The notes under the pieces were generated by a model. The model saw only the letters and a program-made list of their open reading frames with translations, had not been told where the DNA came from and made no database searches. The translations under genes were made by a program, and so were the position numbers. From Candidatus Pacearchaeota archaeon (GTDB lineage: Archaea > Nanobdellota > Nanobdellia > Pacearchaeales > GW2011-AR1): a DNA stretch of 32,273 nt. The DNA is taken from positions 1 to 32,273 of the forward strand of contig NZBT01000015.1 of NCBI GenBank assembly GCA_002688015.1, in the 5' to 3' direction. Shown piece after piece: positions 1 to 9,300 of this stretch (its first letter is position 1; each line of letters opens with the position of its first letter).

Positions 1-802
1 CTTCTGTTCCAGGATCTAAAATATCACATGCTTGTCCTAATGCTTTACATCTGTATTCACTACAAGGCCTAAGCGGATCTTTATTACATTCCTCACATTT
101 CTCTCCTCCAACAGGAGGTTCCCAAGGCAAACACTGGAATGATACTAATTTCTTACTCTTCTCCTTATACAGAAAATAAAATATCGCAAAACCAACTGCT
201 GCCGTCACCAACAAAGAAGGTCCCAAAGCAGCACTCCTTGCAGCAGTAAGTCCTCCTTCTATACCTTCTTTTAATGAGCTTTCAACAATTAATCTATAAG
301 CAATTCTTCCAGCTGTAACTCCCCCGAAAGAGGCTATAGCAAGAGCATTACTTTGATCATCATCCAATCCAAGAAAATTCCCAACCATTAATGCAATTCC
401 TGCAACAACAACTCCCCAACTCAAACCACTAGCAAGATGCCCTGCAGTCCCAGAAAACTCAGTCAGTCCAAGCAAGCTCCCCTCACTATATGGATTCGCA
501 ACAGCCGCAGCCGCAATATCGCCTCCAGCCCCAGCAGCAGGAAGACTCCCAGCTCCCCCAGGAACTTTTAAGATATTATCATTATTAAGGCTCCCCACAA
601 TCGATCCAGTTTTAGTAGGCCCAACAGAGGTTACAGAACGCCCCCTACTAAGGGAACCCTTAGGAAGAGTAAATCTAAGAGCACTAGCATTTTGTATCTC
701 CCCAGATAAAATAAATGCAAACGCAAAACTAAAGCTCACAAGCAAAATGATCTCAAAAACCGCGACTCTTCTAATTAATCCTTTTTCCCTCTTTTTCTGC
801 AT
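1..802 (-). CDS. Partial (3' end outside window) membrane/surface protein; N-terminal signal/TM, Gly/Ala-rich region, second TM, then Cys-rich motif
   Basis: Hand translation from ATG at 802 with no stop to window edge: MQKKREKGLIRRVAVFEIILLVSFSFAFAFILSGEIQ...FQCLPWEPPVGGEKCEECNKDPLRPCSEYRCKALGQACDILDPGTE; missing from ORF track because no stop in window; shares a motif with the 1403-aa protein. Confidence 0.85.
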   Translation of the reverse strand, partial: MQKKREKGLIRRVAVFEIILLVSFSFAFAFILSGEIQNASALRFTLPKGSLSRGRSVTSVGPTKTGSIVGSLNNDNILKVPGGAGSLPAAGAGGDIAAAAVANPYSEGSLLGLTEFSGTAGHLASGLSWGVVVAGIALMVGNFLGLDDDQSNALAIASFGGVTAGRIAYRLIVESSLKEGIEGGLTAARSAALGPSLLVTAAVGFAIFYFLYKEKSKKLVSFQCLPWEPPVGGEKCEECNKDPLRPCSEYRCKALGQACDILDPGTE

Positions 803-867
803 AGACTAATTAGAGAATCATCACTTATAAATATTATGAGAAAGGCCCATTTATTTAATCAGTAAAA

Positions 868-1473
868 CTATTTTGTTTTGTAATTAAAATAAACCCACTT
901 ACTTCTTCCAATTGTTTGCGGTCTCCCTGAGTTCACATCCTGTAACATTACAAAACACTTCAATTTATATTCTCTAGGATTTCCCTCCGGATTTCCAAGA
1001 TCTAATTGAGAACTAGGCAGAAAGACTGAACGATCCGTATAACTAGCATTGCCCCAACTAGGAGTAAGAATTTCTCCCCCCGCAGCAACTTTCCCATTTG
1101 AAGTAGAAAATAAACCATCTCTATCTAATAGGCTCTCTCCATTTTCGTGATAAAAATAAACATTTAACATTGTATCTCTCCCTCTTTGATTATGAATAAC
1201 AAAATTAGGAGAAAGTCTAATTCCTCTTTGTCCTTGCTCAACAGCATTATAATTAACATCAATATTTCCAAAAGAAACAGTTGCTATAGATTCTCCCCTT
1301 GCTAATCTAGAAGCGTCTATTCTCGCTTTGTATTCCATATCTGCTCTATATCTTTCAGCTTCTGCTCTTTTGTTAGATGCTGCAAGTACCGATCCTCCAA
1401 TAATCACTGCATCACAACTAGCTAAGCTTAAAGCTGCAGCCAATCCCAATATAGGTAATGTTTTTCCTTTCAT
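868..1473 (-). CDS. Putative lipoprotein
   Basis: 201-aa ORF; signal peptide with lipobox-like LSLASC; TATA-like TTTAAATA about 25 nt upstream of the ATG. Confidence 0.75.
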   Translation of the reverse strand: MKGKTLPILGLAAALSLASCDAVIIGGSVLAASNKRAEAERYRADMEYKARIDASRLARGESIATVSFGNIDVNYNAVEQGQRGIRLSPNFVIHNQRGRDTMLNVYFYHENGESLLDRDGLFSTSNGKVAAGGEILTPSWGNASYTDRSVFLPSSQLDLGNPEGNPREYKLKCFVMLQDVNSGRPQTIGRSKWVYFNYKTK

Positions 1474-1516
1474 GAAAATTTAAGTTAAAATTGAGTATTT
1501 AAACTTTCGGTTTTAA

Positions 1517-1542
1517 GGGAATAATAAAGTATTTAAATTCCC
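1517..1542. promoter_or_regulatory. TATA box (TATTTAAA) inside inverted repeat GGGAAT-N14-ATTCCC, candidate ArsR operator
   Basis: Exact 6-bp inverted repeat at 1517-1522/1537-1542 bracketing the TATA-like element. Confidence 0.5.
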
Positions 1543-1545
1543 AAG

Positions 1546-1866
1546 ATGTATAAACATATGAATATCCATTCATGTGAACACTTTTTCAAAAACTTCTCAG
1601 ATAGAACAAGATTAGCGATAATCACATCTCTAATAGAAAAACCATTAAGTGTAAACGAAATAGTTGAAAAAACAAGAAATGAACAAAGTAATGTATCACA
1701 CCAATTAAAGAAATTAGTCCATTGTAAAATCTTACTTTCAGAAAGACAAGGAAAGAGAAAAATATATTCATTAAACAACAAGACAATTTCCCCAATATTA
1801 GAAGCAGCCTTTAATCACACCAAAATGAATTGCCAAAACACATGCAATATACAAAAAAATGACTAA
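1546..1866 (+). CDS. ArsR-family winged-HTH transcriptional regulator
   Basis: 'SDRTRLAIITSLIEKPLSVNEIVEKTRNEQSNVSHQLKKLVHCKILLSERQGKRKIYSLN' is a typical ArsR wHTH; Cys-containing C-terminus NCQNTCN; overlaps iscS by 8 nt. Start could be the in-frame ATG at 1558. Confidence 0.85.
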   Translation: MYKHMNIHSCEHFFKNFSDRTRLAIITSLIEKPLSVNEIVEKTRNEQSNVSHQLKKLVHCKILLSERQGKRKIYSLNNKTISPILEAAFNHTKMNCQNTCNIQKND

Positions 1867-3040
1867 AACAATTTATCTTGACACATCAGCAACAACTCCC
1901 TTAGATAAATCTGTCTTCAACGAAATGGAACCTTATTTCTCCGAAGAATATGGAAATGCAGGAAGCATGCATAATAAAGGCTTAATAGCCGCTCAAGCTT
2001 TAAACCGTTCAAGAGACCGCGTAAGCAGAATTCTCAACTGCTTCCCTAAGGAAATAATCTTTACAGGCTCCGGAACAGAATCAATCAATATGGCTCTAAA
2101 AGGAGTAGCAGAAAAATACAAAGATAAAGGTAAGCATATAATTTCAACAACAATAGAACATCATGCAGTTTTAGACACCTTAGATTTTCTTAAAGAACAA
2201 GGTTTTGAAATTACACTTGTAGAAGTAGAACCAAATGGAATTGTTGATCCAAACAAAATAAAAGAAGCAATAAGAAAAGACACAATCTTAGTTTCCGTAA
2301 TGTACGCAAACAACGAAATTGGAACAATACAACCAATTAAAGAAATATCCAAAATAACAGAAGAAAAGGGAATACTTCTCCATACTGATGCATGTCAAGC
2401 AGGAAATTCAGAATCTTTAGATGTAGAATCTTTAGGAGTTGATCTTCTGAGTTTAAACGGATCAAAAATATACGGTCCTAAAGGAATCGGCTGCCTGTAT
2501 AGAAAATCTTCGGTATCTCTGAGTCCATTAATCCACGGAGGAGGACAAGAATTTGGATTAAGAAGCGGAACAGAAAACATTCCTGCAATTGTGGGGTTTG
2601 CTAAAGCGTTAGAAATGTCCCAAAAAAATAAAGAAGATTATACAACTAGGCTTTCTCAACTCAGAGATTACTTAATCGAAAAATTATTAGAAATTCCAGA
2701 TTCTTTTCTCAACGGAGATAAAGAAAAAAGAGTTCCAAATAATGTGAACATAACTTTTCTAAACGCAGAAGGAGAATCAATCTTACTGATGCTCACAGAA
2801 GAAGGAATTTGTGCATCAACAGGCTCTGCATGTACTTCTAAATCTTTAGATCCAAGTCATGTCATCTTGGCATTGGGAAGGCCATATGAAGTTGCACATG
2901 GAAGTATGAGATTTACTTTAAGTAAAGATACAACAAAAGAAGATTTAGAAAAAGTAATTGCTTTAATGCCTTCAATAATCAAAAAACTAAGAGGAATGTC
3001 TCCAGTAATCCTTTCTTTGAATGAGGTAAAAAATGTATGA
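1859..3040 (+). CDS. iscS: Cysteine desulfurase (IscS/NifS family)
   Basis: PLP-lysine region LLSLNGSKIYGPKGIG, catalytic Cys loop STGSACTSKSLDPSHV, N-terminal YLDTSATTPLD. Confidence 0.95.
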   Translation: MTKTIYLDTSATTPLDKSVFNEMEPYFSEEYGNAGSMHNKGLIAAQALNRSRDRVSRILNCFPKEIIFTGSGTESINMALKGVAEKYKDKGKHIISTTIEHHAVLDTLDFLKEQGFEITLVEVEPNGIVDPNKIKEAIRKDTILVSVMYANNEIGTIQPIKEISKITEEKGILLHTDACQAGNSESLDVESLGVDLLSLNGSKIYGPKGIGCLYRKSSVSLSPLIHGGGQEFGLRSGTENIPAIVGFAKALEMSQKNKEDYTTRLSQLRDYLIEKLLEIPDSFLNGDKEKRVPNNVNITFLNAEGESILLMLTEEGICASTGSACTSKSLDPSHVILALGRPYEVAHGSMRFTLSKDTTKEDLEKVIALMPSIIKKLRGMSPVILSLNEVKNV

Positions 3041-3677
3041 TATAGAATCTAAACAAGGAGGTTGGTTTTATTCCCAAACTGTAAAAGATCATTTCTTTGA
3101 GCCAAAGAACTTTGTTAAAACTCAAGAAGAAGCTAAAGAAATAGCACAAGCATCAGATGGAGTAGGAATAGAAGGCTCCCCTGCTTGCGGAGATGTTATG
3201 AAAATGTGGATTAAAGTAAAAGATAACAAAATCGCAGACTGTAAGTGGCAGACTTTTGGATGCGCCTCTGCTATTGCAGCAACATCAATGTTTTCAGTTA
3301 TGGTAACAGAATCTGGCGGTTTACTAATAGATGAAGCATTAAAAATAAAACCTCAAAATATAGTAGACAGACTTGATGGACTTCCAGCAAGAAAGTTCCA
3401 CTGCTCTGTTTTAGCTGATAAAGCATTCAGAGAAGCAGTCAATGATTATTACAAAAAAACAAATCAATTTGATAAGATTGATGAAACTAAAATAAAAGTT
3501 GTAGACAAAATTCTTAACATAACTGATAAAGACATAGAAGAAGCTGCCCTACATGGAGTTAAAACCCTGGATGAATTACAAAAAAGAACGAAGATAGGTG
3601 CCCAAGACAAAAACTGTCTTCCAGAAGCAGAAGAATTATTAAGATATTACAACGAAAAACACTTTAGTGGAAAATGA
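3033..3677 (+). CDS. iscU: Fe-S scaffold protein IscU/NifU-N with C-terminal BFD-like extension
   Basis: Three scaffold Cys (SPACGD, FGCASAIAA, KFHCSVLA); 8-nt overlap with iscS; C-terminal ~70 aa 'LNITDKDIEEAALHGVKTLDELQKRTKIGAQDKNCLPEAEELL'. Confidence 0.9.
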   Translation: MYDIESKQGGWFYSQTVKDHFFEPKNFVKTQEEAKEIAQASDGVGIEGSPACGDVMKMWIKVKDNKIADCKWQTFGCASAIAATSMFSVMVTESGGLLIDEALKIKPQNIVDRLDGLPARKFHCSVLADKAFREAVNDYYKKTNQFDKIDETKIKVVDKILNITDKDIEEAALHGVKTLDELQKRTKIGAQDKNCLPEAEELLRYYNEKHFSGK

Positions 3678-3892
3678 AAAAGAAAATAAAAGGAGACATG
3701 ACAATTGAAAAAATTCTCACTAAATTCCCCAAGGAAGCAGACGAGATTAGAAGAACTTTATTTGAAAATGGAATGCACTGCGTTGGATGTTGGGCAGCTG
3801 CTCTTGAAACATTAGAACAAGGAGCAGAAGTTCATGGAATCGTAGGAAAAGAATTTGAAAATCTTTTAGAAAAATTGAATTCCACGATCTAA
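3674..3892 (+). CDS. DUF1858-like small redox/CxxC protein
   Basis: 72 aa; 'MTIEKILTKFPKEADEIRRTLFENGMHCVGCWAAALETLEQGAEVHGI' fits the DUF1858 pattern; 4-nt overlap with iscU. Confidence 0.75.
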   Translation: MKKKIKGDMTIEKILTKFPKEADEIRRTLFENGMHCVGCWAAALETLEQGAEVHGIVGKEFENLLEKLNSTI

Positions 3893-3893
3893 A

Positions 3894-5528
3894 TTACTCT
3901 CTCTCTTTCAACTTTGTAACATCAACCTCATACCCCTTCTTAAAACCAGCTTGACCTTGCCAGTTAATTCCAGGGCCACAATCTCCCAAAGCAGAACAAA
4001 GCTCAGCATGATCTTTTTCCCAACTGTCTTTTAAACATTCACAATTATCTGAACATTCTTCATCTCCAAAAAGACTCTTTTCAAATGTAACAATACATTG
4101 AGCATTCCCTTGGGCACATATGCTTAGTGTCTCTTCTCCTTCCCAGAATTTAAAGCCTGGACTATTTGAAGGCACACAAACTCCTTTCTTCTGGCTCTTA
4201 TTCAATGTAACAACATCAAATTTCCCTTCCTTCCACAAACAATCTCTTCTATCAGTATTTTCACAATCTTCTTTATCATCTTGAACAAAACATTCTTGCC
4301 ATCTATTTACCACACAAGCAGCCTGACTGAATGTCCCCAAACTCGTCTCTATTTCATCTTCTACACAAGTTTGTTGCCTAAAATCATCACAAGATTCTAC
4401 AACTTCTTCTCCATTAATACATAAGTGTCTGAAAAATCTACTTCCTACAGAATTATCTCCTAAATCCACAGTTCCTATATCAGAATTAATACACCAACTC
4501 TCTCCATGCTTATAATCTTCTCCATTACTAGTATCTTGACAGTTAAGATCAGCACAGATATAATCTCCCATTCTCGGATTTGCATTTTCTTTACTTGCAT
4601 CCCTACAAAAACTTCCTAACAAATAATTACAATTTCCACAATCGACATCATTTGCGTTATCACTATCTGCTCCACATGATTCTGCCTTTGTTTTCACATT
4701 TGCCCAATATTCCGAATCTCTATTAAATGTTTTAGCTGCATCATAAACGTTCCCTGCATTCCCACAAGTATCTACAAAATACACTTCATCTTTTCCAGGA
4801 ACACAAATAGTATTCTCAGTAGGTCCACAATTAGTTCCAAGCTCTTCATCAGTACATAATCTATCTGGATAAAACTCTCCACTAATAGTGCTTGTTCCCT
4901 CAACTCCTGTCGTATCTATTCCTTGAGAGCAAATAGATCTTGTAGTAAATCTACATGTCCTTTCAAACTCAAAGTCAAATACACAGGCTCCTTTTTCTTG
5001 TCCAGCCACAGACAATACACATTGAGTCTCATCTTGTATATCATTTCTATAATTTGTTTGTAATCCTAAATCTGCACTTAATGCCTTACACCTTGTTAAT
5101 GTAACAAAAGCTGCCTGATCTCCTAAAACACAACATCCTAAAGAACACTGTGCTGGTTCTTCTAAAAACCAGACTCCTCCGTCATTATTACAAACAAGTT
5201 CTGGTGTGTTTCCCGAACACGTTCCTTCTATAGAATCTACACAAGTTCCTTCTCTACAAAAACTAGTACTTTCGCAATTTGTAGGCGCCTGTTTATAAAA
5301 TTCATTAGTATTCGGATTTACTTCAGAACTACATTCTTCTATAGGTGCATTTTGACAATAAAGTCCTGATTGTGTTTTTTCACAACAAACAGTAACATCT
5401 GAAGTAGAAACAATCTCTGCAGCAAAAGCTGTTTGAGTCCCAAGTATAAGAAAGACCAAACTAATCAAAAGTACAATCCCTAATCCATATCTTTTTCTTA
5501 TCATTCTATACCATATCCTGGAGGCCAT
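3894..5528 (-). CDS. Secreted cysteine-rich surface protein (paralogue of N-terminal half of the 1403-aa protein)
   Basis: 544 aa; N-terminal TM/signal; dozens of Cys; collinear motifs with the 6333-10544 product (GCCxLGD, CGNCNY, NGESWC, SRxFRxxC, LCxxLGDCG). Confidence 0.85.
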   Translation of the reverse strand: MASRIWYRMIRKRYGLGIVLLISLVFLILGTQTAFAAEIVSTSDVTVCCEKTQSGLYCQNAPIEECSSEVNPNTNEFYKQAPTNCESTSFCREGTCVDSIEGTCSGNTPELVCNNDGGVWFLEEPAQCSLGCCVLGDQAAFVTLTRCKALSADLGLQTNYRNDIQDETQCVLSVAGQEKGACVFDFEFERTCRFTTRSICSQGIDTTGVEGTSTISGEFYPDRLCTDEELGTNCGPTENTICVPGKDEVYFVDTCGNAGNVYDAAKTFNRDSEYWANVKTKAESCGADSDNANDVDCGNCNYLLGSFCRDASKENANPRMGDYICADLNCQDTSNGEDYKHGESWCINSDIGTVDLGDNSVGSRFFRHLCINGEEVVESCDDFRQQTCVEDEIETSLGTFSQAACVVNRWQECFVQDDKEDCENTDRRDCLWKEGKFDVVTLNKSQKKGVCVPSNSPGFKFWEGEETLSICAQGNAQCIVTFEKSLFGDEECSDNCECLKDSWEKDHAELCSALGDCGPGINWQGQAGFKKGYEVDVTKLKERE

Positions 5529-6331
5529 ACAAGGCTCCTTGAGGCAAATGTAAATTCTTCGTCTGTAACAACATTTGATAACTTATAAACCGTACTTCCA
5601 TCTCCAAGTCTATTCTTCTCTATTTTCAAATCAGGATAATATGTAATATAAAGTGAAGTTTCAGAATCTCCTAATGTAGATTCAAAATCTATAATACTTT
5701 GGCTTGTTAGTAGCAAATCATACATTTCACTGTTTAAATCAACAGAAAAACCATCAAAAGTCCTCGTAGTTTCTTTAATTATAGTCATTGGAGTTTCAAA
5801 TTCAAATCTTATTGCTCCAGGAATTATTTTCACATTACTTTTTCCCTTTCCACTAGAGATGGAGAATCCTCTACTTTCATATTCTTCTTGCAAACTTTCA
5901 AAACAATCATTTGCCTTATTTTCAACTAATGAATTAAGCTCTCTTTCAAACTTTGACTTTATCATAGGACTTTGAACAGTACAAGTATCATAATATTCTG
6001 AAGTATAACACAAATACTTCACCTTATTTCCCTCATATAATATAAATCCTTCAGGATCTGCATACCCTCCTTGTGTTCCAAGAAAATCAACATTCGTTCT
6101 TAAATCTTGAGAAACACAATTTCTAAGAAATCCTTGAGGACTAAACTCTGTCCCAGTTATAGTTTCCCCAATACTCGGAAAAAACACAAAAGCAATAACA
6201 ACTGCGGCAACTAACACAATAGCTATAATGACAAATAAAGTAACCTGTCCACTCCTATTCATCCCTCTTTTTCCCCTAAACCTCATGTCTATCTTACCCT
6301 TTCTTAGTTTATAACTTTTTTCTCTTTCCAT
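5501..6331 (-). CDS. Single-pass membrane protein with prepilin-like hydrophobic N-terminus
   Basis: NRSGQVTLFVIIAIVLVAAVVIAFVFF then soluble domain; homologous to the 10522-11301 product; 28-nt overlap with the downstream gene. Confidence 0.8.
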   Translation of the reverse strand: MEREKSYKLRKGKIDMRFRGKRGMNRSGQVTLFVIIAIVLVAAVVIAFVFFPSIGETITGTEFSPQGFLRNCVSQDLRTNVDFLGTQGGYADPEGFILYEGNKVKYLCYTSEYYDTCTVQSPMIKSKFERELNSLVENKANDCFESLQEEYESRGFSISSGKGKSNVKIIPGAIRFEFETPMTIIKETTRTFDGFSVDLNSEMYDLLLTSQSIIDFESTLGDSETSLYITYYPDLKIEKNRLGDGSTVYKLSNVVTDEEFTFASRSLVWPPGYGIE

Positions 6332-6332
6332 T

Positions 6333-9300
6333 TTATGCTATTCCTTGCCTAACAACTATATTACAATCTCCTGGCTTATTATCAAACATATCTTTACATT
6401 TTATATAATACGTTCCCCTATCATCAAATGTAGCTGTATGGATCTTCTCATTTCCATTCATTTGCGTTGTTCCCTCTCCATCAAAGTTAAATTTACACTT
6501 ATTTGCTCTTCCTCCATCTTCTCCAGTAATGTATGAACACTCAGCAGATTCATCAGTAATCAAAACTAATTCCCCTGACCTATCATAAACTCTTGTAACT
6601 CTTGGAGCTTGTGTATCTAAAACAACACTAAACTCTGAATATCCAGAAGCTATATTCCCTCCAACATCAGTACATTCGACATAAAGCAAATGATTCCCAT
6701 TAAATAATTGTAAAGGCACACTATGCTCACTAATTCCTCCTGGAACAAAAGTATCTCCAACTAAAGGCAAATAAGTATCTGATTGAATAGCATATCTACA
6801 AGTTGAAGTCCCATCTACTCCCCCAGAAGTTTTAACATTCACATTCACTGTTCCCGGAGCAACTCCAAATCTTAATTCAGACTCGTCAACAGGCAAAATC
6901 TCATCAATTATCAAACCAGATTGACTTCTTCTAATAACATATTGATAACTTTCTGTATTGGTATTTCTTTCTCTTCTTTCATCTAATTCAACTATTCTTT
7001 CATTACCTTCTCCTTCGTCAACTCTTATAGCACTCAATCCATTTCCATTATCTTCTATAAGCCAGGGCTGATCTTTACACTTAACATAAACTCTGTTTTC
7101 AGGTTCTTCCATTTCCGAAATATCCAAATTAAATTCACATCCCCATCCTTGCAGGACACGGTCCTCCAAATCGTTCTGACAATCAAATTCGTTTTCCATT
7201 AAATCGTAATCCTTGTCAGCCAAACTGAATTTACACTCAGCAGGCTCATTAGTAAATATCGATGCATTCAATTCACTTACAGTAGTATTAACCCACTCTG
7301 TCTCTGGAAATCTAGAAGTAATATGAGGAGCTGTCAAATCTCTCCCTGGCTTAACACAGAAGTTAATTGTATATTCTCTTACATTTTCATTTCCACTAGC
7401 ATCCTTACATCTTGTAAATAAGTTATGATCTACTTTTCTATCAGGATCATATCCTGGCAATCCTAAACTCTCAAGATTAGGAACATTATACACTTGAGTA
7501 TGATTTTTCTTTAACAGTCTATTAATTCCAAAATCAAATTCCATTTCATCAAAGTTATCAGTATGCAAAACATCAAACCTACATGTTCCTGGCTCATTTA
7601 ATTCAAGCCCGAAAACAAGATTATCACTTCCAGAAACACATCCTTCATTGATACTCTCATCAATTCTTTCAATCTTGAATCCATCATTACTAACATCAGC
7701 ATACTCAAATCCAGGAGTTAAAACATTATCAAGAGGACTTATTGAAGGAGCAGTAACATCATCAGGAGCAATGTTTATACATACATCTTCTCCAGTTCCT
7801 TCATTAACTAATTCACATGTCTTCCCCAACGAATCACAAGCATATCTAGAACATGGAAATCCATCTTGCCCACATTTGGAACAGGAAGATCCTCCATCAG
7901 GAGCTTGCCATGGCTGACATGTAAACTGCACAGTCTTCTTCTTCGTATCTCCAACTCCAAGAAGTTTCATCACAACAAGCAACACAACAATTATTATTAT
8001 TGCTATAATTGCAATCGTCGCCGCCGACAATCCTGCTCCCCCAGCAGGCGCTGCAGCAGGAGCAACAGCCCCCTCAGTAACTGTAGCAACTCCGCCCGCA
8101 GTCGAAGTTATAGTGCTCCCAGCAGTAGCAGTTACTGTGCTCCCAGCAGTAGCAGTCACAGATTCTCCAGCAGCCAAAGCATATGTAGCTCCCCCAGCCT
8201 CTGTTATAGAAGCACCCCCAGCTCCCGCAGTAACTTGAATTCCAGCAACAGGGCCTGCTGTTCCAACAGAAAGTGTAGCTCCCCCAGCCCCCACAATAGC
8301 TCCTTTAGTTCCCGCAGCTATAGCGCTTAAAGATGCAGCACTTCCTGCACTAGCGGCCGCAGCCGCTCCCGCAACTGCCCCTGCAACTCCTCCGGCTCCA
8401 ATTAATGAAGATGCTTCTGCCTTTGTCAATCCAGGCCCGACACCTAACAAACTAATTAAAAGGGAAACAGCTCCCGCCCCAGCAGCCGCTCCTGCTAAAG
8501 CCCCTCCAGCTGCAGTCCAAGCAGGATTAGCGCCTAAGGCAGCAGCACTTCCTCCTTCTCCTCCAAGAAGACTGCCAATTATCTTTGATAATGGATTTAC
8601 AGCCGCGCTTCCTGCAGATGATCCCGCAAGAAAAGAAGCAAATACACTTACACTCTCAACCCCAACAACATGTGTCGCTACCAATGCACTAACTCCAATA
8701 AGTCCAGTAACTTTTGAAGTTCCGCCTGCAATATTACTTCCTCCCTCTCCCTCATATTCAGCCATTCCTAATCCTTCAGGAATTCCTAATGTTCCATAAA
8801 AATCAGAGATATCTCCAACTTCAGCAAAATCATTCGGAGAATTTTCATAATCTGAATATTCTTCTATTTTAGATAAATAACTTCTACCTAATTTCGAAGA
8901 TCCTTTAACTCTATAACTTTCAGACAACTCTCCCTGATAATTAACACTTGCTCCACAATCTCCTAAAGACATACAAAGATCATTCATTTGTTGAGTAAAT
9001 CCAGAATCTTCACAATCACAATTAGCTTTACATTTCCAATCTCCTACAGAATTCTTAACATAAATAACAGTACACTTTTGACTTGCAAAGGCACAAAGAG
9101 ATTCCGCAGCTTCACTGTCTGCCTCAACATCCAAATCAAATCCTTCTGGATATTTTGGAGCACAAATATTAAACTTAAACCCTTCATCAACATTAATCTC
9201 TTTAACAAAACAATCTGGATTTCTCTCACACTTATCATCTCTTTCATCCTGTGTTCTTTTTTCTTTTGTAACTTCAGTATTATATTCAAGACATTGTTGC

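Noticed and set aside
2440-2490. IscS with NGSK instead of the usual S-x-H-K around the PLP lysine
   Set aside because: I believe this variant recurs in IscS-like proteins of small-genome lineages, so it was not counted as a novelty; alignment would settle it.
7866-8330. 154-aa plus-strand Ser-rich ORF
   Set aside because: Antisense shadow of the Gly/Ala-rich part of the 1403-aa gene; low-complexity composition and no promoter.
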